Shown here piece after piece: positions 56,451 to 64,000 of a stretch of DNA of 64,000 nucleotides (the first letter of the stretch is position 1; each line of letters begins with the position of its first letter). The notes beneath the pieces were generated by a model that saw only the letters and a program-made list of their open reading frames with translations, searched no databases and was not told the DNA's origin. The DNA lies in the NCBI RefSeq assembly GCF_017355915.2, contig NZ_JAFEUV020000018.1:1-64000 (forward strand), written 5' to 3'. This stretch comes from Telluribacter roseus (GTDB lineage: Bacteria > Bacteroidota > Bacteroidia > Cytophagales > Spirosomataceae). A program made the position numbers and the translations under genes.

Positions 56451-58382
56451 CTACCGGTTGGCAAACTCCGGTCGCCCCTGTACCTCAGCCGGCGGCCGGG
56501 TTTCGATCCACCAGATCTTCTTAAGGCTGCGGTCGTAGTAGCGGGCAAGGGCTCCTTTGAGTACAGCCACTCGTTTGATCTCCTCCTTTTGCGGCATCAG
56601 GTTACTACCCACTCCGTAAACCTGGCGGAATCCATCCAGCATATAGGGTTCTTTTTCCAGTACTGCCAGATCAAATTTTTCTACATCTATCCATTCCACA
56701 TTCCGATCTGACACCAGGGATGGCGGGGGTGTGTCTTTGAATAGCGGGAAAGTCAGGTAGACCATTTTGTCATTGATACCATACGGATTTTTATAGTCTT
56801 TGTAAGCTACCTCCGCTGGTTTGTTCCTGAAAGCCATATTAATAGCCTGATACGATACCTTCTCCCCATCCAGGAAAAACTCGGTAACTGATTCGTATCC
56901 TACTAATTCCCTTTTCCGATCGAAATAGCCGTTCCTGAACTTTGATATTACCTCCTTTGGTCTTTTGTATTCTCTTCTGAAATCCCGTTTTAGTTTATTC
57001 TCTGCTGCGAACCGGGGTAGGTGCTCCATCATCAACTGCTTCATCTCCTCTTTGGAGGTAGCAGTCCAGTTAATAGCTGCCGGATCAAAAGAAAACCTAT
57101 ACCAATCTGAAAACCTGTAATCATCGTTTTGAAACCTATTTTCTGGCCTTCTTCCAAGAAAAACAATATTCATATTATGATTACGTAATTCCTTGATTCT
57201 TCCTAAGGTAGAAGCAGTACCGAAATCCCTATACGGACTGTTTTCATTGGTAAGCATGTAAGAAATCTCTTCGCCCTCCTTTACCTCGAACTCCATAGCA
57301 TAAAAGCCATCTTTGTCCGTCACAATTGTTCCTTTATCCTCTTTGTTGACTGTAACCGCAATGGGAAAATCAGGAATGGGCTTACCCGTAGTACCATCCA
57401 ATAGTATTCCGGCTATGTACATGGTGCTGTCGTTAACATTCTGACTTTTACTGGCTGATGCCTGGGTTGGCGCGGCTTGGGTTGGAGGAACCAGGGATTC
57501 AATATCGCTCCGGAAGGCCAGCAGCAGGATGGATAGCAGGGGTAGCACAAACAGGAACCGGATTAACTGGATCCGGGCAGTTTTCATACGGTTCATCATC
57601 TTGATTCGCTGTTTTAGGGACGACAAATTGAACTGATTGGCAATCCGGAAATCTGGTACTCCTACTACTTTCAGAAGCAGGTACTGGTACTCTTTGGGAT
57701 CAACGCCCTGCTCAAGTACCCGGCGGTCGGCGATGAATTCGAGGTTCTGGCGGATGGCGTGGCGCAGCATCCAGGCAAAGGGGTTGTACCAGTTGAGGAT
57801 GCAGAGTACCTCCGACCAGATGACATCCAGCGTGTGCTTCTGCTTGACATGTACGATCTCATGCAGTAGTACCTCCCGTAACTCGTTCTCCCGGTGCAGC
57901 TCCGGATTGATAAAGATGGCGTTGCCGAAGGAGAAAGGGACAATATCCTTTGCTACGTGGTAGATCTTCACCCCCTCGTCCCGGACTAGGCGGGATCCAT
58001 TTTTGATCTGAATGTACGAGTACAGCAGTACCCCCAACCGAACCGACATCAGGATGCATCCCACCACAAAGAGGATAAGTACATAGTCATCCAGGCCCAG
58101 GGGCGTGGCTGCCACCTCACTCACTGGGGCAACTGGCTCCGGTGACGAGAAGTGCTGAATGGTAGGGATGGACTGAATGACCGGGTGCGTGAGTAGCTCC
58201 GTCTGCCGGATGGTCGGGCTAAGATCAATGGCAGGAATGCAGAAAGCCAGTGCTGAATAAAACAGCAGGTACCAGCGGTTCCAGTTAAAGAACGTATGCC
58301 GGCGCAGTACCAATTGGTAAAACAGGCTGATGACCGCCAGACTGACAGCCAGCTTAGCCTGGTACTCCAGGAATGGTGACAT
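56451..58382 (-). CDS. BlaR1/MecR1-like M56 metallopeptidase with CarboxypepD_reg domain
   Basis: 643 residues. Four membrane helices (about 10-26, 36-55, 99-123, 270-291). Zinc protease motif HEIVH (174-178) with downstream Glu215 (NLEFIAD) on the cytosolic loop is typical of M56 sensors. After the last helix, instead of a penicillin-binding sensor, comes a carboxypeptidase-regulatory-like domain (about 320-385) and an unassigned region to 643. In this phylum such proteins are thought to sense envelope stress and cleave the BlaI partner. It starts 23 bases after the BlaI homologue on the same strand. Confidence 0.87.
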   Translation of the reverse strand: MSPFLEYQAKLAVSLAVISLFYQLVLRRHTFFNWNRWYLLFYSALAFCIPAIDLSPTIRQTELLTHPVIQSIPTIQHFSSPEPVAPVSEVAATPLGLDDYVLILFVVGCILMSVRLGVLLYSYIQIKNGSRLVRDEGVKIYHVAKDIVPFSFGNAIFINPELHRENELREVLLHEIVHVKQKHTLDVIWSEVLCILNWYNPFAWMLRHAIRQNLEFIADRRVLEQGVDPKEYQYLLLKVVGVPDFRIANQFNLSSLKQRIKMMNRMKTARIQLIRFLFVLPLLSILLLAFRSDIESLVPPTQAAPTQASASKSQNVNDSTMYIAGILLDGTTGKPIPDFPIAVTVNKEDKGTIVTDKDGFYAMEFEVKEGEEISYMLTNENSPYRDFGTASTLGRIKELRNHNMNIVFLGRRPENRFQNDDYRFSDWYRFSFDPAAINWTATSKEEMKQLMMEHLPRFAAENKLKRDFRREYKRPKEVISKFRNGYFDRKRELVGYESVTEFFLDGEKVSYQAINMAFRNKPAEVAYKDYKNPYGINDKMVYLTFPLFKDTPPPSLVSDRNVEWIDVEKFDLAVLEKEPYMLDGFRQVYGVGSNLMPQKEEIKRVAVLKGALARYYDRSLKKIWWIETRPPAEVQGRPEFANR

Positions 58383-58405
58383 AGTGAATGGTGTGGATAG
58401 GGCTC

Positions 58406-58765
58406 TTATTTTTTACCTTCGATCAGGTTGATGATCTCCTTCAGCTCTTCGGTGGAGATCTTCTTTTTCTGGACAAAGAAGTTCACCAGCTCCTTGTAGG
58501 AGTTTTCGAAATAGTCCTTCACTACCGTCCCCATAAACTTCTGCTTATAGGCCTCTTCGGTGACGGCCGGTGCGTACAGCAGGGTGTTGCCAATCTTCCG
58601 GCTGGTCAGGTACCCTTTCTTTTCCAGATTCTTGATGGTGGAAGCCAGGGTGGTGTACGGCGGGCGCGGCTCCTCAATGAATTCCAGGAATGTTTTTACA
58701 CTTCCTTCTCCCGCCTTCCATACGGCCAGCATGGCCTCTTCTTCCTGTTGGGTTAGCTTCTCCAT
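58406..58765 (-). CDS. BlaI/MecI-family repressor
   Basis: 119 residues, full length. N-terminal winged helix (LTQQEEEAMLAVWKAGEGSVKTFLEF, PPYTTLASTIKNLEKKGYLTSRKIGNTLLYAP) and a C-terminal dimerisation part (MGTVVKDYFENSYKELVNFFVQ). First gene of a two-gene unit with the M56 protease. Two TACGA-N5-TCGTA sites begin 4 bases before its start codon, which makes autorepression very likely. Proteolysis by the M56 protein would relieve it. Confidence 0.92.
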   Translation of the reverse strand: MEKLTQQEEEAMLAVWKAGEGSVKTFLEFIEEPRPPYTTLASTIKNLEKKGYLTSRKIGNTLLYAPAVTEEAYKQKFMGTVVKDYFENSYKELVNFFVQKKKISTEELKEIINLIEGKK

Positions 58766-58768
58766 ATC

Positions 58769-58803
58769 TACGATCTTCTCGTAATACTACGAATTTTTCG
58801 TAG
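58769..58803. promoter_or_regulatory. Two BlaI-type operator palindromes
   Basis: TACGA-TCTTC-TCGTA (58769-58783) and TACGA-ATTTT-TCGTA (58788-58802; the longer CTACGAA/TTCGTAG arms span 58787-58803). Both are 15-bp sites of the same design, centres 19 bp apart (about two helical turns), directly upstream of the repressor ATG (58765). Position suits occlusion of the promoter by two dimers. The divergent MFS gene starts 136 bases further on and could be regulated from here too. Confidence 0.82.
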
Positions 58804-58938
58804 ATTATACAAGTATTCCTGTTAACTTTTTTATAGTAAGAAAAATATCTCCGTCCACCCCCATTAAACCGCCAACTAGTGGATAGTAAAAATAGCGCAG
58901 TACCTGATTTTAGGTATATACCTTTTCACCCATACCCA

Positions 58939-60255
58939 ATGGCAGCTATCCCTGATCAAACCGTGGCGAAGGCCCGCTGGTACCGCCTCATCCCCATTGC
59001 CTTTATTACGTACAGCCTCGCCTACCTCGACCGGGCCAACTATGGCTTCGGAGCGGCCGGAGGCATGGCCGAGGACCTGGGCATTACGCCTGCCATGTCG
59101 TCGCTGCTGGGGTCGCTGTTCTTTCTGGGGTACTTCTTCTTTCAGGTACCGGGTGCTATCTACGCCGAAAAGCGGAGTGCGCGTAAGCTGATCTTCTGGT
59201 CGCTGATCCTGTGGGGTGGGCTGGCCACGGCTACCGGTATGAGCAGCAACGTCAACGCCCTGATCGTGATACGCTTTATGCTGGGGGTGGTAGAGAGCGC
59301 GGTGATGCCAGCCATGCTGCTATTTCTGAGCCGGTGGTTTACCAAGTCGGAGCGCTCCCGCGCCAATACCTTCCTGATCCTGGGCAATCCGGCTACCATT
59401 CTGTGGATGTCGGTCCTGTCGGGCTATCTGATCGAGGCTGTGGGCTGGCGGTGGATGTTTATTCTGGAGGGTTTACCGGCCGTAATCTGGGCGTTTTTCT
59501 GGTGGCGGCTGGTAGATGACCGCCCAAAGGATGCTACCTGGCTATCGGAGCCCGAAAAGCTGGCACTGGAAGAAAAGCTGCAACAGGAGCAGCAGGGTAT
59601 TAAGCCCGTTAAAAACTACGCAGAGGCTTTCAAATCCCGAATCGTCCTCTGGCTATGTCTGCAGTATGCCTTGTGGAGCATTGGTGTCTATGGATTTGTG
59701 ATGTGGCTGCCTTCCATACTCAATGCCGCTCCTAACATGAACATCGTCAAAACCGGCTGGCTGTCGTCGGTACCCTACGTACTGGCTATTATAGGTATGC
59801 TGGGTGCCTCCTACTACTCCGACCGGACCCTCAACCGAAAGCTGTTCGTCTGGCCGTTTCTGCTGATTGGTGCCGTGGCCTTCTACGGATCGTATCTGCT
59901 GGGCGCGGACCACTTCTGGCTATCATTCGGGTTGCTGGTCATTGCGGGCGGGGCTATGTATGCTCCGTACGGACCTTTCTTTGCTATCATTCCTGATCTG
60001 CTCCCCCGCAACGTAGCCGGTGGAGCCATGGCCCTTATCAACAGCTTCGGGGCGCTGGGCTCTTTTGTGGGATCGTATATAGTTGGGTACCTCAACGGTA
60101 CTACCGGAGGCTTTAGCGCCTCCTACATCTTTATGGCCGGTTCACTGTTCCTGTCGGCCATTATAACCATAGTTGCTGTAAAGAGGCCGAAAGCAGAGCA
60201 GGTGTATGAGAATGTGGTACTGGGAGATAAACTGGCTCCTGCTGTAAAAAAATAG
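58939..60255 (+). CDS. MFS transporter, ACS (anion:cation symporter) type
   Basis: 439 residues from the ATG at 58939; a GTG at 58879 adds 20 residues without membrane character and is less likely. Twelve predicted helices. The N-terminal ITYSLAYLDRANYGFGAA and DRANYG motif, the GVVESAVMPAMLLFLSRWFTKSERSRANTFL loop and the WRWMFILEGLPAVIWAF segment are those of the ACS family, which imports organic anions such as hexuronates, phthalate or tartrate by cation symport. Substrate unknown. Divergent from the BlaI-like unit. Confidence 0.87.
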   Translation: MAAIPDQTVAKARWYRLIPIAFITYSLAYLDRANYGFGAAGGMAEDLGITPAMSSLLGSLFFLGYFFFQVPGAIYAEKRSARKLIFWSLILWGGLATATGMSSNVNALIVIRFMLGVVESAVMPAMLLFLSRWFTKSERSRANTFLILGNPATILWMSVLSGYLIEAVGWRWMFILEGLPAVIWAFFWWRLVDDRPKDATWLSEPEKLALEEKLQQEQQGIKPVKNYAEAFKSRIVLWLCLQYALWSIGVYGFVMWLPSILNAAPNMNIVKTGWLSSVPYVLAIIGMLGASYYSDRTLNRKLFVWPFLLIGAVAFYGSYLLGADHFWLSFGLLVIAGGAMYAPYGPFFAIIPDLLPRNVAGGAMALINSFGALGSFVGSYIVGYLNGTTGGFSASYIFMAGSLFLSAIITIVAVKRPKAEQVYENVVLGDKLAPAVKK

Positions 60256-60297
60256 CATTTATTTACTATACAACATCAGTACCTAACTGCCAACCCC

Positions 60298-60990
60298 ATG
60301 CAGCACTTTCTCCGGCTTACACTCGGCCTGTTCGTCGTACTTTCTACGCAGGCATTCAGCCAAAGCAGCCCCACCGAATGGTACTTTACTCCCAACGCAA
60401 ACCTGTACCTTCCCGGACAGTCTTCTGATAAAGCCACCTCCCCCCTCCTGTGGTACGATCATAATCGTAGTCCTCGTGTGCAGGTGGGCGGTTTTGGCAT
60501 CGGTACCACTGCCCTCACCACCTGGACCCGTTCCTTCAGTCTGAAAACCCAGGCCAATCTGTCCCGAAACTCCTACTGGGATTCACCATTTGATGTCAGG
60601 GATCAGGACGGAAGAGCAAGAGGATTTTTTCAGGGGGCTGCCTCCGACTATACCCTGGGCCTTACCAGTACCTTACAGCTTGGCCTAACCAAAGGGCTCT
60701 CGGTGGGAACCGGATTGGGGGGACGGATGCTACTAGTGTCACAGACCCGTTGGTGGGACTTTGACAATAGCATTGAACTTACTCCAGGCAAACTATATCC
60801 AAACAAACAGTACCGTCGCTTCATGCCCGTGGTACCGGCCGAGGTTATGTGGAAGGCCGGTCAGGTAATGCTCAATGCCCGCTACGAATGGAGCCTGCTC
60901 GGTGACTGGAAGAGTATGTATCCAATGTCCCAATCCGAAAAACATAATCTGCTGGTAGTGGAGGTAGGGATTCCTTTGAGTAGGAATTAG
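60298..60990 (+). CDS. Exported hypothetical protein, probable small barrel
   Basis: 230 residues, Sec signal (ending QAFSQ). The remainder has alternating aromatic/hydrophobic strands (FTPNANLYLPG, GFGIGTTALTTW, YTLGLTSTLQLGLTKGLSVGTGLGG, VMLNARYEWSLLG) consistent with an outer-membrane beta-barrel of 8-10 strands. No family recognised. It lies 42 bases after the MFS gene and may be cotranscribed, perhaps as its outer-membrane partner. Confidence 0.6.
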   Translation: MQHFLRLTLGLFVVLSTQAFSQSSPTEWYFTPNANLYLPGQSSDKATSPLLWYDHNRSPRVQVGGFGIGTTALTTWTRSFSLKTQANLSRNSYWDSPFDVRDQDGRARGFFQGAASDYTLGLTSTLQLGLTKGLSVGTGLGGRMLLVSQTRWWDFDNSIELTPGKLYPNKQYRRFMPVVPAEVMWKAGQVMLNARYEWSLLGDWKSMYPMSQSEKHNLLVVEVGIPLSRN

Positions 60991-61008
60991 TACGGGTAGT
61001 AACAAAAC

Positions 61009-62041
61009 CTACTCCGCCAGCCGGGTTTTGAGGTAGCTGTCGGTAAACTCCCGGCCACTGGTAACCAGCTTTTCCTTTTGCTCACGGGAAAGGCGCTTGA
61101 TCCTCGGGGTGATTCCTACGGAAGAAATGGATATGGTTCTGGCCCAGTCAGCCTCGGTAAGTTCGTTTCGGTTCAGGTTTTCAAGGGCCAGGATATAGAA
61201 GGCAGAGATGTACTCTTTGAAGTTGTTTACTTCAAGAGGCACGAGCGAGCTCCCTGGTCACGGCATCCTCCCGGATTTGCGGATCTGAATCTATGCGTAT
61301 GCCTAGAGTTTGCGGATCAGGAATCCGGTACTTCTTTTGCACTGAATCCGTCTCAGTACGATCAAATAGGGTGATTGGAAAGTTACCGATAAGGCCGCCG
61401 TCCACAACTACATCCAGTTTTTTGGAGGGGTCCAGCTTCCGGTGTACTTGTCCGGTACTATCAATAAAAACGGCCCGGAAGTAGAGCGGAATGGACATAG
61501 ACGCCCGTACGGCATCTTTAACTTTCATCCGGGGGTATGTCTCTTTTGAGAAGACCAGCAGCCGCTGCTTATTGAGGCAGGTAGCCGTTACGTACAGGTC
61601 TTTGAAGCCCCGTTGGCTCAGTTCCTCAAATGTTATATCCCCATTTCCCGTTTTGTTTTCGATGAGGCCGGCCAGCCAGGCCGTAAACTTCTCCCCCCGG
61701 TACCACCCAAACTTGCTATTCATCCGCGCTACTCCTCCCAGAAAAAAGAGCCGGCCATCGTTGAACCGGTTGAACTGGGTAGAAGAAATAATCTCGGCTA
61801 TTTCGGCAGAAGTATATCCCAACGAAACCAACAAGGCAGTGATCGCTCCGGCCGAGGTCCCTCCTACTTTTTGCACTCCCGACAGCCTGTCTTGCTCTTC
61901 GAGCACCTCAATGACACCGGCGTAAGCGATACCCCGAATACCCGCCCCTTCAAATACAAGATTCCGGATATCAGGCTGCTGCGCGTAGGCTTTACCGACT
62001 AGTATGAGCAGGAGGGCCAATTTAGGTATCAAATATCTCAT
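61009..62041 (-). pseudogene. Patatin-like phospholipase split by a frameshift
   Basis: From the ATG at 62041 (signal MRYLIPKLALLLILVGKAYA) the frame carries a complete patatin catalytic dyad: GGTSAG with Ser63 and DGG with Asp214, oxyanion GAGIRG at 32-37. It stops at 61232 after RELARAS. The next frame, from about 61242 (a GTG), continues with LEVNNFKEYISAFYILALENLNR, WARTISISSVGITPRIKRL, which is the normal C-terminus of these proteins. A +1 shift within about 61232-61250 (near the CTCGCTCG duplication) explains the break. It could be a genuine mutation, a programmed shift or a base error. An upstream ATG at 62164 overlaps the PepSY gene and is unlikely. Confidence 0.72.
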
Positions 62042-62093
62042 ATTAGAAGCGTCTTCTTTCATTAGTAGGCAGGAGTACTGGGTTAGTCTGGTA

Positions 62094-62672
62094 TCAAACT
62101 CTCTCCACAACTTCTCGCTTCTGCTTCCTGATCCGGCGGGGATTGTACCACAGCCAGAATCCACTCACAGAGAGCAGGACTAATCCCAGGCCCAGTAAAG
62201 TCGTATAGGTGAGCTTTATCTGCTCCCCATCCTGACCAATCCAGTAGTCCAGGATGGAGCCGTCGTGAATCTTCTCGATGATATCCGAGGAGCGTGTGCT
62301 GGTACTTAGGATCTCGCCCGTGGTACAGTCGATCTGCAGCTCGGTGAAGTGCTGCGTGAAGACAATTTTAGCTACCCCTTTTTGCGGACGGACGTCAATA
62401 CGATCTATTTCGTCGGGCAGTCCCAGCTCCGTGCGGGAGTAGGCCTGAGCTACCTGCTGTATACTATCCAGGCTGATCCACTGTGTACTTTCAGTAGTAG
62501 TACCTTTGGCGGTTTTGGGAAGGAGCTGTACCTGTTTCTTCCAACCCAGCAGAAGTCCGGTACCTCCCACCAGGATCATAAACAGAAACAGCGGCACGGC
62601 CAGCCACTTATGCAGCTTACGGTACAGGCGGGTTGACTGGGCTATCTTTTGGGAGGGAGGAAGAGTTGGCAT
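62094..62672 (-). CDS. PepSY-associated membrane protein
   Basis: 192 residues. Two helices (about 24-45, WLAVPLFLFMILVGGTGLLLG, and about 153-175, LLGLGLVLLSVSGFWLWY) frame an outside domain with PepSY-like repeats (ISLDSIQQVAQAY, DRIDVRPQKGVAKIVFTQHFTELQIDCTTGEIL). The C-terminus is basic. Related PepSY_TM proteins are often linked to iron or protease functions, but none is adjacent here. It precedes the patatin gene on the same strand by 52 bases. Confidence 0.78.
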   Translation of the reverse strand: MPTLPPSQKIAQSTRLYRKLHKWLAVPLFLFMILVGGTGLLLGWKKQVQLLPKTAKGTTTESTQWISLDSIQQVAQAYSRTELGLPDEIDRIDVRPQKGVAKIVFTQHFTELQIDCTTGEILSTSTRSSDIIEKIHDGSILDYWIGQDGEQIKLTYTTLLGLGLVLLSVSGFWLWYNPRRIRKQKREVVERV

Positions 62673-62785
62673 ATACGAAGGGCAATGGGGTCAGGTAAGC
62701 GGTGTCAGGTTCAATGCAACCTCAAAGTAAAGCATTGGCAACGTTAAATCCAGAAAGTATACAGGTGCAACCAGCTTCATCAGTT

Positions 62786-63460
62786 TCAGAATCTCAGATA
62801 CAAAGCTCCACCGGCAGGCGTTTGGGAGGATAGCCCCACATGCAGGCTGACCCGCTTCGGGGGAACAGCATACTGATCGTTGTACAAGTTGACCGCCTTC
62901 CGTAACTGACGAAAGGAAACCACCCGGGCTATCTGACCACCTCCCAACAGGCCCCCTCCAATAATAAGTTTGGTAGTAGCCGCTGATAGATTGGCAGGTC
63001 GAAAAATGGATACAAATAGTTGCGCGAAACCGATCGCCCCTACTACCACCCCTCCGGCCGTAGCCGTGTACCAGACCGTGCGATTGTTCCGGTGCCGTTG
63101 GTACAAGTCCAGGAGGCGCTGGTCCTGCGTAGCCAGGAAGTAGGGTTTTACAGCCTTCGGTGTAAACCTGATCCTACCCTCTATGGTGTAGGCGTGCCAC
63201 CCCAGAAAAAGTCCGGTACCCGGAACAATGGGCAAAAATAGGGAGGCCAGGGATAATATTATCCGGCTCGGCATAACCCTCATATAAATAGGAGGAAGCG
63301 AATCGGCAAGTGCGAGAGGAATCAGTATCCCATCAGTTGATTCTAAACGAACAGAGGTACTATCGGATGTACTCAGAGTTACCTGGTGTATGGGCAAGTC
63401 CTGAGCGACAGCCACCCGAAACAAAAAACAAAGCCCGAACGTGAATAGGTACTTATTCAT
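62786..63460 (-). CDS. Exported hypothetical protein, tandem copy 1
   Basis: 224 residues, Sec signal (ending RVAVAQ). An N-terminal beta region (LPIHQVTLSTSDSTSVRL), then a hydrophobic segment near residues 70-88 (IILSLASLFLPIVPGTG) and two more near 132-150 and 168-180, and a C-terminal LYLRF ending in Phe. No family recognised. The C-terminal 140 residues are closely related to the next gene (63581-64000), so this is one of a tandem pair. Confidence 0.65.
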   Translation of the reverse strand: MNKYLFTFGLCFLFRVAVAQDLPIHQVTLSTSDSTSVRLESTDGILIPLALADSLPPIYMRVMPSRIILSLASLFLPIVPGTGLFLGWHAYTIEGRIRFTPKAVKPYFLATQDQRLLDLYQRHRNNRTVWYTATAGGVVVGAIGFAQLFVSIFRPANLSAATTKLIIGGGLLGGGQIARVVSFRQLRKAVNLYNDQYAVPPKRVSLHVGLSSQTPAGGALYLRF

Positions 63461-63580
63461 GCAAAAAGGTAAGGAAATGGAAGTACAAAAGTACAGCCTT
63501 CTCTCCTAATATAGAGTCCATATCCGCATCAAAAGAAAGTAGCTCAGACAAGTACTAACGCTATCTGCTTCACTAAGCAA

Positions 63581-64000
63581 TCAGAATCTCAGATACAATG
63601 CTCCTCCGGCTGGTGTTCGGGAGGGCAGCCCCAGGTGCAGGCTTACTCGTCTGGAAGAAGTAGCATATTGATAATTATATAAATCAACCGCCTGACTTAG
63701 CTTACGGAAGGTTATAGCCCGGGCTACCTGTCCCCATACCGTCAGCCCTCCTCCCAGCAGGAGTTTGGTAGCGGCACCGGCTCCTTCCGACGGATCAAAT
63801 ATGGAGACAATGAGTTGGGCGAAACCATAGGCAAATAGCACCAGGCCGCCAGTAGTAGCGGTATACCAGATCACCCGTTGCTCCTGGTGCTTACCGTATA
63901 GCTGCATGAGCTGGGCATCACCAGTAGCTCTGAAGTAGGGAAGTACGGCTCTCTGATTAAGCCTCTTTCTGCCATTGATTGTGTAGGAATGAAACCCCAT
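63581..64000 (-). CDS. Tandem copy 2, cut by window edge
   Basis: The frame is open to the last base; homology with copy 1 (SYTIxGR, PYFxAT, WYTAT.GG, GFAQL.VSIF, TPAGGALYLRF) shows that the N-terminal signal half lies beyond position 64000. The ATG at the window edge is an internal Met. It lacks a terminator-like hairpin downstream; the pair may be cotranscribed. Confidence 0.65.
   Translation of the reverse strand: MGFHSYTINGRKRLNQRAVLPYFRATGDAQLMQLYGKHQEQRVIWYTATTGGLVLFAYGFAQLIVSIFDPSEGAGAATKLLLGGGLTVWGQVARAITFRKLSQAVDLYNYQYATSSRRVSLHLGLPSRTPAGGALYLRF

Noticed and set aside
61009-61242. Separate 77-residue gene
   Set aside because: Its sequence is the usual C-terminus of patatin-like proteins in a shifted frame; better seen as part of the broken gene.

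Overview
The window reads as chromosomal DNA of a moderately GC-rich (low-to-mid 50s % by eye) member of the Bacteroidota, most likely order Cytophagales (Spirosoma/Dyadobacter/Rhabdobacter-like). The evidence is a set of families largely confined to or typical of that phylum: a GLPGLI protein next to a CarboxypepD_reg outer-membrane barrel, DUF3857 transglutaminase-like proteins, a short RRM protein with a Gly/Ser/Arg tail, BlaI/BlaR1-like M56 pairs and many Sec- or lipobox-bearing exported proteins. Shine-Dalgarno sequences are generally absent, and a few TAnnTTTG promoter elements are visible. No rRNA, tRNA, CRISPR array, intact IS element or prophage was seen. Genus-level placement is inference.

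Layout. 0.1-4.7 kb: two type B carboxylesterases and a CitMHS-type carboxylate transporter. 5.4-9.6 kb: exported Gfo/Idh/MocA oxidoreductase, a sorbosone-dehydrogenase-like beta-propeller lipoprotein coupled to a lipoprotein cytochrome c, and a collagen-like lipoprotein. 9.9-14.9 kb: SDR oxidoreductase, two orphan small proteins, a PLP-dependent Thr/Ser dehydratase and an acyl-CoA ligase. 14.9-18.6 kb: a tandem pair of beta-lactamase-fold serine hydrolases divergent from an exported phosphotriesterase-like enzyme. 18.7-23.8 kb: OmpA-type lipoprotein, then the GLPGLI/outer-membrane barrel pair. 24-29 kb: two orphan exported proteins, a CarboxypepD_reg-S41 protease fusion and a DUF6134-like protein. 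29.4-41 kb: GH144-like glycosidase, FabH-like KAS III, phosphodiesterase, TonB receptor, a 1073-aa BNR/Asp-box protein, a GH30 lipoprotein and the RRM protein. 41-47 kb: aldose epimerase, zinc alcohol dehydrogenase, B12-type radical SAM protein, SRPBCC membrane protein and a GAF protein. 47-51 kb: two DUF3857 proteins. 51-64 kb: a probable group II intron remnant, a porin, cupin plus AraC regulator, GH39 glycosidase, BlaR1/BlaI pair, MFS carboxylate-type transporter, a frameshifted patatin, a PepSY membrane protein and a tandem pair of unknown barrel-ended proteins.

Taken together this is a scavenging, envelope-heavy region: secreted esterases, glycosidases (GH30, GH39, GH144), exported oxidoreductases and their transporters (CitMHS, ACS-type MFS, TonB receptor, porin). 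It is not a single pathway. Small transcription units are bounded by strong hairpin terminators, many of them usable on both strands.

The least ordinary observations are these: degenerate 7-15-nt tandem repeats that start at or inside stop codons of several genes; a candidate group II intron D1-D4 relic at about 51.07-51.36 kb; paired TACGA-N5-TCGTA operators in front of the BlaI homologue; a CX4CX2C radical SAM motif; a DUF3857 paralogue with Ser at the catalytic Cys position; a patatin gene split by a +1 frameshift; and roughly nine-fold excess of GGTACC in the part that was counted.
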